Shown: positions 50,390 through 62,392 of the stretch, one piece after another
Position numbering within the stretch: position 1 is the first letter of the stretch
Layout of the letters: each line of letters starts with the position of its first letter
DNA from: Portunus trituberculatus
Taxonomy: Eukaryota; Arthropoda; Malacostraca; Decapoda; Portunidae
Direction of reading: 5' to 3'
Assembly: GCF_017591435.1 (NCBI RefSeq)
Contig: NC_059257.1
Span: 1,282,381 to 1,346,380, forward strand
Length of the DNA: 64,000 nt
Notes under the pieces: model-generated
Databases searched by the model: none
What the model saw: only the letters and a program-made list of their open reading frames with translations
Told to the model about the DNA's origin: nothing
Position numbers and translations under genes: made by a program

Positions 50390-50540
50390 TCAGAATGTAT
50401 ATGTACTACAACACCATTCAGTTACTAGGTATTAAGTACATGACTTGAGGGGCATATTGATACAAGTGTGACAACGCCGCAGGCCAGGAAATCCACGAAA
50501 AAGCCAACCCATAAACGATCTTCATAAAATTGTCAGACTA

Positions 50541-50945
50541 ACCCGATTGAAGAAGGCACAGCAGGCAAGCAATGTCACTGTCTTAGTGAATCTTTGCCTC
50601 AAGGACACACACAGACACAGGCACACTAGAGGGCAGCAAACACAGAGGTCGCTACGAAGCGCTCTACAGTGTGTCAACTGTAAAAGTTCACACTTGGTCA
50701 CACTCGGCCTCGCTGGCAAACTCATTTCACGACTCGAGTCAATTCACCTCATTTCTCATCGCAAGTCCGTCATTTTCTATTTTCTACAAAATTCATTCCC
50801 TTTAGAAAACTGGGAATGAGCGCGGGGCAGGAAGCCTTGTTGGACGCTGCGGAGGAGCAGGCGGCCCCCTGCAGGAGCTGGCTGGATCTGGGTCCGAGAT
50901 CCACGTCAGCCTCCTCCTAAACCCACCTACCCACCATCGTGGAAC
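50541..50945. other. unassigned; GC-rich islet at 50815-50930
   Basis: The islet has short open readings on both strands but no clear splice sites or domain. Confidence 0.4.
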
Positions 50946-51413
50946 AGACTGAGCGTGTATCATTGTGTTCCACATCGTGTATGTATCAACGTGACACACA
51001 TCGTATAATGATCTTCGTGGAATGCATCGTGTGATCATCGTGTTTTTCATTGATGATGGTAAATACACGATGACAACATCGCCTATGTATCAACGTGTCC
51101 TGCATCGTGGAATGCATCGTGTATTTATCATCGTGTTTTTCCTTTACGATGCTAAGTTCACGATGACAACATCGCCTATGTATCAAACTGTATGTATCAA
51201 CGTGTCCTGCACCGTGCAATGCATCGTGTATTTATCATCGTGTTTTTCCTTTACGATGGTAAGTACACGATGATAGCACCGCCTGTGTATCAACGTGTGT
51301 ATGTCAACGTGTCCTGCATCGTGTATCTATCATCGTGCTTTTCCTTTACGATGGTAAGTACACGATGACAACATCGCCTATGTATCAACGTGTATGTATC
51401 TACGTGTCTATAT
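50946..51413. repeat. tandem repeat with about 100-bp units
   Basis: Four units carry ATCGTGTTTTTCCTTTACGA, TACACGATGACAACATCGCC and TATGTATCAACGTGTCCTGC. Confidence 0.85.
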
Positions 51414-52165
51414 CAACTGATCCTGCACCGTGTCTATTTCAACATGTCCTGCATCGTGTCTATTTCAACGTGTCTATGCCAACGTGTCCTACACCGTGTC
51501 TATTTCAACGTGTCTATTTCAACGTGTCTATGCCAACGTGTTTTTGCCAGGGTGTCTATGCCAACGTGTCTATTTCAACGTGTCTATGCCAACGTTTCTA
51601 TGCCAACGTGTCTATTTCAACGTGTCCTGCACCGTGTCTATTTCCACGTGTCAATGCCAACGTGTCTATTTCAACGTGTCTATGCCAACGTTTCTATGCC
51701 AACGTGTCTATTTCAACGTGTCCTGCACCGTGTCTATTTCCACGTGTCAATGCCAACGTGTCTATTTCAACGCGTCCTGCACCTTGTCTATTTCAACGTG
51801 TCTATGCCAACGTGTCTATTTCAACGTGTCCTGCACCGTGTCTATTTCAACGTGTCTCAACGTGTCTATTTCAACGTGTCTATTTCAACGTGTCTATGCC
51901 AACGTGTCCATGCCAACGTGTCTATGCCAACGTGTCTATTTCAACGTGTTTATACCAACGTGTCTATGCCAACGTGTCTATTTCAACGTGTCTATGTCAT
52001 CGCGGGATGCGTCGTGTATTTATCAACATGTCTACTTCATCGTGTCTATGTCAACGTGTCCTACATGGTGTATTTGTCAACTTGTCTATTTCAACATGTC
52101 TATTTCAACGTGTCTATTTCATCGTGTCTATGTCATCGCGGGATGCGTCATGTAATCATCAATGT
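51414..52165. repeat. 14-bp minisatellite
   Basis: Units AACGTGTCTATTTC and AACGTGTCTATGCC alternate, with occasional AACGTGTCCTGCACCGTG variants. About 50 units. Open in all three plus frames because no frame of the unit contains a stop. Confidence 0.92.
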
Positions 52166-52189
52166 ACATGTACCAACACAAATACAACA

Positions 52190-52975
52190 CATCACAAACA
52201 CAACACAACACAACACACCACACCACACCACACCACACCACACAACACAACACAAAACCACACCACACCACACCACACCACACAACACAACACAACACAA
52301 AACCACACCACACCACACCACACCACACCACACAACACAACACAACACAACACATGGAAGAAGTTCTTTTGGGGTGGAAGGATCATCTTTCAACACAACA
52401 CAACACAACAAACACAACACAACACAACACAACACAACACAACACAACACAACACAACACACACACACAAACACAACACAACACAACACAACACAACACA
52501 TAAACCCAAACACAACACAACACAAAAACCTAAACACAACACAACACATAAACCCAAACAACACAACACAACACAAAACCCAAACACAACACAACACACA
52601 AACACAAACACAAACACAACACAACACAACACAACAAAACACAACAAAACACACGGAAGAAGTTCTTTTTGGGGTGTAAGGATCATCTTTCAACAGCACA
52701 CAACACAACACAACACAACACAACACACAAACACAACACAACACAACACACGGAAGAAGTCCTTTTAGAAGTTCTTTTTGGGGTGGGAGGATCATCTTTC
52801 AACACAACACACAACACAACATAACACAACACATACACAAGACAACACAAACACAACACAACACAACACAACACAACACAACACAACACAACACAACACA
52901 ACACAACACAACACAACACAACACAACACAACACAACACAAACACAAAACATACATACACACACACAACACATAA
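52190..52975. repeat. ACACA pentanucleotide array with an embedded longer block
   Basis: CACAA and CACCA pentamers. The block GAAGAAGTTCTTTTTGGGGT, then GGATCATCTTTCAAC, recurs near 52347, 52654 and 52755. Confidence 0.92.
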
Positions 52976-53099
52976 TATCATCTAATCTAATAACACTATA
53001 ACCACAAGCACAGCAGCAATAGTGATGATGATAACCAGCAGTACTAAAACATATTCCTGCTTGCAATCAATTTAAGAAAAGGTTTTAAGACATTTATCC

Positions 53100-53713
53100 T
53101 TTTCCTTTAGCTAACTCTTGGACCTGCACGGGTACTGGCATTCTAAGTGGGCTTTTTTACTGTTTTCTATTTTTTTTCTTTATTTCTTCCATTAATCTCA
53201 TCCACCTTTGCTTACATAAAAGAATGACTCAGATTCCGTTCCCATTCACATTGTTAACAGCCTGAAATATTGTGTGTGGCTGAGTGTCTGGGAGATCAAT
53301 CAGTCTGGCAGGATCTCCAATGAGGGGTTTGTTTACAGATGGGACCTTACGGATATATTGGCCCATATTCAGAAACACTTTACTCTCTCTCCAAGACTTT
53401 TTTCAAAGGACAGAGAGATTAATAGCAGGGTTTTTAAGAGTGTTTCTCTAGTTAGTCTTATAGAAATCTTGTCACTCTTAACTATAAAAACACCTCAACT
53501 TTTTTTCCAAGGCCACAGAAATGATTGGCGGGGTTTTCATGAGCGTTTTTTTAAGTTAATCTTATAGAAATCTTATCACTCTAAACTGTAAAAATACCTT
53601 AACTATATTCCAAGGCAACAAAAATTATCATCGTTGATTTAAAGAGCATTTCTACATCTAGTCTTGTAGGATTCTTATCACTTTGCCTCTACGTAGAACA
53701 ATAAAAAAAATTA
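53100..53713. repeat. diverged tandem repeat, about 115-bp units, and flanking unique DNA
   Basis: TTATAGAAATCTTGTCACTC and ACTATAAAAACACCTCAACT recur with variation at 53450, 53565 and 53665. No gene seen. Confidence 0.6.
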
Positions 53714-56690
53714 TGTGAGTGAGTGAGTGACAGTGTTCCAGCTTGGCATGTGAGTGAGTGAGTAAGAGTGTTCCAGCTTGGCCTGTGAGTGAGCGACTAA
53801 TGATCATTATTCTAGCTTGGCGTGTGAGTGAGCGAGAGAGATTGTTCCAGCTTCACGTGCGAGTGAGTAAGGGAGAGTGTTCCAGCTTCGTGTGCGAGTG
53901 AGTTATTGAGTGTGTTCCACTTTGGCGTGTAGGTGAGTGAGTGAAGGTCAGTGTTCCAGCTTGAAATGTATGTGAATGAGTGAGTGTTCCATCTTCACGT
54001 GTGAGTGAGTAAGTGAGAACGTTCCAACTTCGTATGTGAGTGACTGAGAGTGTTCCAGCTTCACGTGTGAGTGAGTAAGTAAAACGTTCCAGCTTCGTAT
54101 GTGAGTGATTGAGAGTGTTCCAGCTTGGTGTGTGAGTAAGTGAGAACGTTCCAGCTTCGTATGTTAGAGTGAGAGTGTTCCAGCTTGATGTGAGTGAGTG
54201 AGGAATATGAGTGTTCCAGCTTGTCGTGTGGGTAATTGAAGTATGTGAGTTTTCCAGCTTGGCGTGTGGGTGAGTGAGGGATGTGAGTGTTCCAGCTTGG
54301 TGGGTGAGTGAGTGAGTGAGAGAGAGTGTTCCAGCTTAGTGGATGAGTGAGCGAGGGATGTGAGTGTTCCAGTTTGGTGGGTGAGTGAGAGTGTTCCAGC
54401 TTGGTGGGTGAGTGAGTGAGTGAGTGATAGTGTTCCAGCTTGGCGTGTGAGTGAGTGAGTGAGAGTGTTCTAGCTTGGCGTGTGAGTGAGTGTGAGATGT
54501 GAGTGTTACAGCTTGGTGGGTGAGTGAATGAGTGAGTGAGAGTGTTCCAGCTTGGCGTGTGAGTTAGTTAGGAACGTGAGTGTTCCAGCTTGGTGGGTGA
54601 GTGAGTGAGTGAGTGAGAGTTTTCGAACTTGGCGTGTGATTGAGTGAAGGATGTGAGTGTTCCAGCTTGGAGGGTAAGTTAGTGAGTGAGTGAGAGTTTT
54701 CCAGCTTGGTGAGTGAGTGAGTGAGGGATGTGAGTGTTCCAGCTTAGCTTGTGAGTGAGTGAGGGATGTGAGTATTCCAGCTTGGTGGATGAGTGAGTGA
54801 GGGATGTGAGTGTTCCAGCTTGGTGGTTCAGTGAGTGAGGGATGTGAGTATTCCAGCTTGGTGGATGAGTGAGTGAGGGATGTGAGTGTTCCAGCTTGGT
54901 TGGTGAGTGAGTGAGGGATGTGAGTGTTCCAGCTTAGTGGGTGAGTGAGTGAGGGATGTGAGTGTTCCAGCTTGGCATGTGAGTGAGTGAGGGATGTGAG
55001 TATTCCAGCTTGGTGGGTGAGTGAGTGAGGGATGTGAGTGTTCCAGCTTGGTGGTTCAGTGAGTGAGGGATGTGAGTGTTCCAGCTTGGTGGTTGAGTGA
55101 GTGAGGGATATGAGTGTTCCAGCTTGGTGGTTCAGTGAGTGAGGGATGTGAGTATTCCAGCTTGGTGGTTCAGCGAGTGAGGGATGTGAGTGTTCCAGCT
55201 TGGTGGTTCAGTGAGTGAGGGATGTGAGTGTTCCAGCTTGGTGGTTCAGTGAGTGAGGGATGTGAGTATTCCAGCTTGGTGGTTGAGTGAGTGAGGGATA
55301 TGAGTGTTCCAGCTTGGTGGTTGAGTGAGTGAGGGATGTGAGTGTTCCAGCTTGGTGGTTGAGTGAGTGAGGGATGTGAGTGTTCCAGCTTGGCGTGTGA
55401 GTGAGTGAGGGATGTGAGTGTTCCAGCTTGGTGGTTCAGTGAGTGAGGGATGTGAGTGTTCCAGCTTGGTGGTTGAGTGAGTGAGGGATGTGAGTGTTCC
55501 AGCTTGGCGTGTGAGTGAGTGAGGGATGTGAGTGTTCCAGCTTGGTGGTTCAGTGAGTGAGGGATGTGAGTATTCCAGCTTGGTGGGTGAGTGAGTGAGG
55601 GACGTGAGTGTTCCAGCTTGGTGGCTCAGTGAATGAGGGATGTGAGTGTTCCAGCTTGGTGGTTCAGTGAGTGAGGGATGTGAGTATTCCAGCTTGGTGG
55701 TTGAGTGAGTGAGGATATGAGTGTTCCAGCTTGGTGGTTGAGTGAGTGAGGGATGTGAGTGTTCCAGCTTGGCGTGTGAGTGAGTGAGGATGAGTGTTCC
55801 AGCTTGGTGGTTCAGTGAGTGAGGGATGTGAGTATTCCAGCTTGGTGGGTGAGTGAGTGAGGGATGTGAGTGTTCCAGCTTGGTGGTTGAGTGAGTGAGG
55901 GATGTGAGTGTTCCAGCTTGGCGTGTGAGTGAGTGAGGGATGTGAGTGTTCCAGCTTGGTGGTTCAGTGAGTGAGGGATGTGAGTATTCCAGCTTGGTGG
56001 GTGAGTGAGTGAGGGATGTGAGTGTTCTAGCTTGGTGGTTCAGTGAATGAGGGATGTGAGTGTTCCAGCTTGGTGGTTCAGTGAGTGAGGGATGTGAGTA
56101 TTCCAGCTTGGTGGTTGAGTGAGTGAGGGATATGAGTGTTCCAGCTTGGTGGTTGAGTGAGTGAGGGATGTGAATGTTCCAGCTTGGCGTGTGAGTGAGT
56201 GAGGGATGTGAGTGTTCCAGCTTGGTGGTTCAGTGAGTGAGGGATGTGAGTATTCCAGCTTGGTGGGTGAGTGAGTGAGGGATGTGAGTGTTCCAGCTTG
56301 GTGGTTGAGTGAGTGAGGGATGTGAGTGTTCCAGCTTGGCGTGTGAGTGAGTGAGGGATGTGAATGTTCCAGCTTGGAGTGTGAGTGAGTGCGGGATGTG
56401 AGTGTTCCAGCTTGGTGGTTTGGTTAGTGAGGGATGTGAGTGATCCAGCTTTGCCTGTGAGTGAGTGAGAGTGTTCCAGCTTGGCGTGTGAGTGAGTGAG
56501 GGATGTGAGTGTTCCAGCTTGGCGTATGAGTGAGTGAGGGATGTGAGTGTTCCAGCTTGGCTTGTGAGTGAGTGAGGGATGTGAGTGTTCCAGCTTCGTG
56601 GGTGACTGAGTGAGGAATGTGAGTGTTCCAGCTTGGCGTATGAGTGAGTGAGGGATGTGAGTCTTCCAGCTTGGCGTGTGAGTGAGTACA
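53714..56690. repeat. 38-bp minisatellite, about 75 units, with higher-order structure
   Basis: The unit consensus is TTGGTGGTTCAGTGAGTGAG, GGATGTGAGTGTTCCAGC. Variants at positions 4-11 (GTGGTTCA, GCGTGTGA, GTGGGTGA, GTGGTTGA) and at GTGTT/GTATT define monomer types. The left third is irregular; the right part is homogeneous. Confidence 0.95.
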
Positions 56691-58099
56691 TCAACAGGAT
56701 ATATTTAACGTAAGTTGGTGTATACGTAAAATATTCTGACAAATACGTATCCCTTAAACTCACGATGTCCGTATTGGTGCAGTCAGAGAGAACATGGTAT
56801 TCATCACCAACAACACCCACATCACATTTCCTGCAAAGTCGGTCGTCTCTACTAATACTATGATGTCAACCAACATTAACAGACAACATATTATTAAGAG
56901 TTCTCAGCTTTGTTAACAATATGCGGCTAGTCTTCTGCAGTTTTACAATGTAATATTCCATACCGTAATCTAATTTAAACATCCTATAATTATTACATAA
57001 CCACTTTGTTGCAAGGTTACTTCGCCAAGTTGCTATCCACTGGTCCCTCAATCTTAACTGCACAGCTTTTATAACCCACGTAACATTAGGAACATCTTGT
57101 AATAACCATAACCATGACATGCCACATTCATTGCAGATATTCTAAATACAGGCTATCCAATGCGAAGTGTAAATCCCAAACCTATCTAAATTTAATAAAC
57201 ACTGATAAATCATTCTAGCGCAATACCCAATCATTTTACATTTTATATGAATAATAAGTGGAAATACACTAAGTTCTCCATAAAATCATTTCATTACAGG
57301 TATTTTTGTGAACAAACAATATTTGCTTACAGAATTTTAAGTGCAGCAGTTCTACTTCTCTAACAATATAATGTCCCCATATTTCATATGAATACGTCAG
57401 TATTGGCAATACCAAAGTATTAAACGAATCAATTTGCATATCAACTGGTAGATCAAACTTTCTACACATTCCTATCACAGAGTACAATGCCTTTGTTGTT
57501 TGTTCTTTGAAGTCTAGTTCTCCTTTTCGAAACCTTCCATTATAATTGAACAATAAACCTAAGTATTTATAGTTCTTTACCACCTCAATGTTTTCATCAC
57601 CAAACTCAGAATTTTAATGATGTCGAACCTTTTCCCTTGCTGAATACAACAATCATTGATTTGTTACAATTATGCTTTAGTTTCCAGTTTTCACAATAAG
57701 TGTACAAAGCCAACAATGCTTGTTTCATTTTACCTTCACTGTCACAAAGTATAATTGTATCATCTGCATACATAAGAACAAGAAGTTTCAAGTATACATT
57801 GAAGTAATCATCTTCAAAATTCAAATAGTTGCAGTTATGGTCCATTAAATGATTTTTTAGATCATTTACATAAAAGGCGAAGAGCAATGGCGATAAGTTT
57901 TCTCCATGTCTGACCTTTACATTACACACAAAGGTATTTGATATTTTATGTTGGTTTAGCCTTACATAAGATTTAACACTTCTGTACATATTCCTGATCA
58001 CATTAAACATTTTACCCTTCACATTTCTTTTCACTAACTTGTGCCATAATCCTACACGCCACACCATACTGAAAGCTTTTCTATAGCCAACAAACAGAA

Positions 58100-58100
<1 letters not shown>
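56691..58100 (-). pseudogene. LINE family C-type: RT and C-terminus
   Basis: Minus strand: VWRVGLWHKLVKRNVKGKMF, KVRHGENLSPLLFAFYVNDL, VLMYADDTIILCDSEG (motif C), CENWKLKHNCNKSMIVVFSK, KNYKYLGLLFNYNGRF, LPILTYSYEIWG, IKAVQLRLRDQWIATW, and a C-x2-C...H...C tail at about 56830. The 5' end is cut by a GT repeat. Confidence 0.85.
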
Positions 58101-58105
<5 letters not shown>

Positions 58106-58155
<50 letters not shown>

Positions 58156-58188
58156 GTGTGTGTGTGTAATAATAATAATAATAATATA
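58106..58188. repeat. GT microsatellite and TAA tail
   Basis: GT to 58168, then TAA units that form the 3' tail of LINE E on the minus strand. Confidence 0.95.
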
Positions 58189-58189
58189 C

Positions 58190-61100
58190 GGTTTATTAAT
58201 TTGGCAGTGCCACAAAAAGTTTACACTGAAAATGTACAGGGGGGGACATTAAAACAATGAAATCTTTAACCTAACTATGACTCTAACTTAACCAAGAATC
58301 AACTTATTGATTTAATTGATTTATTTATTTATGGCTTGCACCATAGTGGGCACCGCGCTAAGCCTTGTAGTACCGGTTCGTGCGCGGTGCTCTTAAGGGC
58401 GCCACGCGATTCTGGTGTCGGGTGGCGCGGGCAGGGAGGCACGTCTGGGGTAGCAGGTGGCGGAGACGTGGATGATGCAGCAGTCCTTCCCCAAATTTTT
58501 CCAAGGCTTCCTGGTGTGTTGTGGCCAGCCTCGGCAGACTCAAGCAGGTCAGGGCGTCCTCGTACGACCTGTAGGCAGGCCCAAGGATGACCCTGAACGC
58601 CCTCTTCTGAACCCTCTCCAGCTGTTGTCGTTGTGTGAGGTTCAGGAGGAGGACCACGCTGGGGAGGCGTACATGAGCTTAGGGAGTATAAAGGTGAGGT
58701 ACACTCCCCTCAGCTCATCTGCCGGTGCTCCCAGGGACCTGAGTCGGCGCAGTAAATAGATCTTGTATGAGGCTGACCTGATGATGTTGGAAACATGCTG
58801 CTTCCATGATAATTGATCATCCACCAAGACACCTAGAAGCTTGGTGCTGCGGACCACCTGGAGGAGTGAGGGCCCACAGATAGCTGGGGAGGGGACTGCT
58901 GCTGTGGAGGTACAAATGTGCATCACCACGGTCTTGGTGTGGTTGATGGTCATTTTGTTGTCCTCCGTCCACGTCTGTAGTTGGTTAAGAGTGGACTGAA
59001 GTGCTGAGAAGTCTGGGTTGGTGTTGTTGACGGGTACGCCCACGGTGCAGTCGTCCACATACTTCCAGCGGTGGGGGTGTGGACGAGAGCATCGTTGATA
59101 AGGATGAGGAAGCACAGAGGACCCATCTTGGTCCCCTGAGGGACCCCACATGTGAGCTGTTGGAAAGAGGAGACAGAGCCCTGATAACGAACGGCCTGAC
59201 GCCTTCCCGTGAGGAAGTCTGCCAGCCACGCTATCAGGTAGGAGAGAGACCCAGAGTGATGGCTTTATTTATCACAACAGTGTGATCAACAAGATCAAAG
59301 GCCTTTCTGAAGTCCACAAAAGCAATAGCTAGAGAAGTGTTGCGTTTGTCCAGGTGGCTGTGGACGAATTCCAGGAAGCTGACAAGGTAGTGAGATGTGG
59401 AGGTGGATTTAATATTGCCAAATTGTTGTGTGTCAATAGAGTTACAAATTTTGTTATAGGCCCAGTCGAACACAAAATCTTCACAGATAAGGCTGGGTAT
59501 AGGGGTGATGGCGACTGGTCTTAGATCATTCAGTGACTGTGGATTGGAAATTTTGGGGAGGGGTGACGTAAGATGTCTTCCAGTCATCGGGGCAGGAATG
59601 TTGAGAAAGGGAGGCGTTGATGATAGAGCAAAGGGTGTGGCAAGTTCTGGGGCAAATTCTCTGTAAATTTTGATGGGGAGGTCAGTGGGAGTGGTGGATC
59701 TGTTTAGTTTAAATTTAAGAAGCTTCCTGTAAACATCAACCTCCTGGACAGGGGTGGAGGGAGGAGGCAGGGAGGTAGGCTGGGAGAGTAGTAGAGTGAA
59801 GGGGAGGGAGTGTCTGACAGATCGCAGCGAAGTGACCGTTAATCTCTTCGGCCGCGTTGTCAGGTGAAAGGTGTGAAACACAGGGAAGAGAAGAGGCTTG
59901 TTTTGTAAACCACACAAAGACTTAATCTTGTCGTACCACTGTCTGTTGTTAGTAAGCTTGAGATGGTGAATTTTGTCTGGGTAGTAGCTTGCCTTGGCTT
60001 TTTAATTTCCTGATAACTCTGTTCCTTAATCTCCTGTACTGGTCAGGGCTAGAGTGGAAAGCCCTGTCACGCTGACGAAGGAGTCGTTTGATGCAGGGCG
60101 TCATCCAAGGGGCATCAGATGGGTCCACTGTGATGTTCTTGGTGGGAAGTAGTGGTGGAAGGCTTCCGTTGTGGTGGTGAAGTAGTTCCGCCATTTTGTG
60201 TGGACGTCTTCCTCATCCAGTACCTCGGTCCACGGGTGATGTGTCAGCCACTGCCCAAATTCCCTCATGGCGGAGTCAGGCATGGGCCTGTGGGATCTGG
60301 TGACAGTTGACCTGGGAACCGAGGTGGTGGGGTGGGTGTCCACAGGATGGAGAGGTGGGTGCTGCGTCCCATGGGGGGGAGTGGCTTGGGAGGCGAGTAC
60401 TGCTGGCTCAGGTCTGTCATGATAAGGTCGAGGGTGGACTGGTGGTGGGTGGGGAAGTCCACGACCTGGGTGAGGTGTAGCTGGTGCAGGATTTCACTGA
60501 TATCCAAGCGGTTGAAGTCACCACAGATTACCAGCTTGGCTGCAGGAAATCTCACCCGTAGAGCATCAGCAGTCTCGATGATGTGATCAGTGAGCAACCG
60601 TGCAGTGGCGGCCCGTGGAGGGTGGTAGACAACACACACAATGATGGAGGCTGTGTTGCGGGGTGGCAGGGGGTAACCCTCACCCACAGGGCCTCCAATC
60701 CGGCGGGGACGTCGACGTGTAGGTGTGAGGGCTGAGGTCAGAGCGGCAAAACAGGGCCACTCCTCCCCTGCGTTGATTCCTGAGGTGGTGGAACAGCTGG
60801 TAATCTTGAATCATACACACCTCAGGAGTTATCTGCCACGCCTCCGTGATCGCCACAATGTCTGCACAGTTAGATCTCACTGACACTATCAACTCGTCCA
60901 TCTTGTTCGCCAGTGATGTCACGTTGGAAAGGAGGAGAGAGGGAAGACTATACCACACGCGCGGAACTTCGAAGTGTTTGTATTCCCTCTCCTCAACCTT
61001 CCGCCCTTCCTCACGGTAGATGTGATCACTTTGATGGGACGCACCACACTCCTTCCTCCCTTCGATCCACGATTCCGAAATAACTAAGTTTTTCAGGCGT

Positions 61101-61210
61101 TGAATGACCTCTGATGGAGGGTACCCAGCCTCACGTCTACGGCGCATAAGGGCACCGCGTCCGTAGCTTAGCACTGCAGCACTCATTTCACTGTTTGTCC
61201 AGACGTGCAC
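58190..61210 (-). pseudogene. LINE family E: endonuclease and RT, nearly complete ORF2
   Basis: Minus strand: LPSLLLSNVTSLANKMDELI, IVAITEAWQITPE, RRGGVALFCRS, VYHPPR, LVICGDFNRLDI (endonuclease, 60.4-61.1 kb); PWMTPCIKRLLRQRDRAF (linker); VDVYRKLLKFKLNRSTTPTD, NDLRPVAITPI, IAFVDFRKAFDLVDHTVV (motif A), KYVDDCTVGVP (motif C, YVDD), KLLGVLVDDQLSWKQHVSNI, LPKLMYASPAWS, QRQQLERVQKRAFRVILG. A UTR precedes a TAA tail. Frame breaks near 60265, 59230 and 58650. It resembles L2/CR1-type elements; no ORF1 is visible. Confidence 0.88.
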
Positions 61211-61360
61211 TCACTTATAATATCCAAAATTGTTTATATTATAACACCAGGGCGAGCACAAATTAACCTATTAATAACTTATACAAAGGGGGGGGGAGGC
61301 CAACAGGCTGGTCGTGGCTGCCTGAGACCGCCAAGGTCACACATCCGACCCCAGTGAGGT

Positions 61361-61417
<57 letters not shown>

Positions 61418-61430
61418 CTGTTTTTTTTTC

Positions 61431-61511
<81 letters not shown>

Positions 61512-61535
61512 TCACCTCGGTCCTGTTGAGCCACG
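61211..61535. repeat. spacer with two GT microsatellites
   Basis: GT at 61364-61418 and 61436-61508 separated by a T-rich break. Confidence 0.9.
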
Positions 61536-61539
61536 CGAT

Positions 61540-61690
61540 GGTGAGCAGGGTGAGTGTGTTCTCAGTGGTTCGCGATGAGTCTTTGCTGTCTGATCACGCC
61601 CCTGTGAGCGTAAAAATCTCACTGCCTAACGTCGACACAGAGAGCCTGCTCGTTCGCGCTCAACTTCTGGGGGAGCGTATGATTTGTGTC
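61540..61690 (+). pseudogene. retroelement endonuclease C-terminal fragment
   Basis: It reads RVSVFSVVRDESLLSDHAPV and VKISLPNVDTESLL. The SDHAPV box is the last catalytic motif of AP-type LINE endonucleases. Cut on the right by the LTR. Confidence 0.65.
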
Positions 61691-61710
61691 CCAAGATATA
61701 AAGTTTGTGT

Positions 61711-62372
61711 TGTTACGGCCCGCCCGTAACATACATTACTACCATCACCTCCTCCGCTTCTTACCTCGTTCGCCACCTCTCCGCCTCCCCTTCCACGTCA
61801 CCGTCTCGTGAACCTTCCACGCCAGCGTTTCATGAACCCTCCACGTCACCGTTTCATGAAGCCCCGCTACTGTCCCAAAGTTGGATTCACGCGGCCCCTT
61901 TCGACTCAACCGGAAGTGTTGAGCCAGCTCTTAGCTTTCTGGAATGCAAGTTGAGGTCCAGCCCTCAACCAGTGAACACAACGCCTCTTAGGTCTACCGT
62001 GGGATCAACCATCACCCAACACTTCACCACTGCGACACCGCATAAGTATCACTTCCCCTCGTCCGTGTTTTCCACATTGCCTCCATATAGGATTAGGATT
62101 ATTGTTAGGTATTAAGTTGGCATTTATTGTTGTATTTATTACTGGGTTATATGTATATGTGTATGTCATTTTCCTGTGTTTCATGTTATATATCTGTGTT
62201 TCATGTTTCTTGTTATATATGTGTCAATTTCATTATGGGTTATTAAAATAGCTTTTTAAAGTGACCCCCTTTTGCATTTCCTCACCAGTTGAACCTGCAG
62301 TGTTTTTTTTTATTGTTATTGTTCACCGGCTCCCCGATGCCAATCTTACCAGTTTAACCGGTGAACGTAACA
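61711..62372 (+). mobile_element. Gypsy-type 5' LTR, 662 bp
   Basis: It begins TGTTACGGCC and ends GTGAACGTAACA, giving TGTTACG/CGTAACA inverted ends. It is followed at once by a primer-binding-site-like TTGGCGACCGTGACAGG. Three 24-bp tandem units lie at 61789-61860. The 3' LTR is outside the window. Confidence 0.85.
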
Positions 62373-62391
62373 ATTGGCGACCGTGACAGGA
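62373..62391 (+). other. primer-binding site of the Gypsy element
   Basis: ATTGGCGACCGTGACAGG directly after the LTR, where a tRNA primer would anneal. The same string recurs at 63706-63723. Confidence 0.75.
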
Positions 62392-62392
62392 C

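Noticed and set aside
50815..50930. GC-rich islet as another Dscam or host exon
   Set aside because: Open readings exist on both strands but none has Ig/FN3 motifs or convincing splice sites.
51335..52768. A 477-residue open reading over the 14-bp and ACACA arrays
   Set aside because: Tandem repeat without stops in any frame; no start context, splice sites or domain.
53714..56690. CRISPR-like regular array
   Set aside because: The genome is eukaryotic, units are contiguous with no unique spacers, and no cas-like genes are near.
56230..56820. A 196-residue minus-strand reading with SLTH-type repeats
   Set aside because: Translation of the 38-bp minisatellite; the first residues belong to a LINE C tail.
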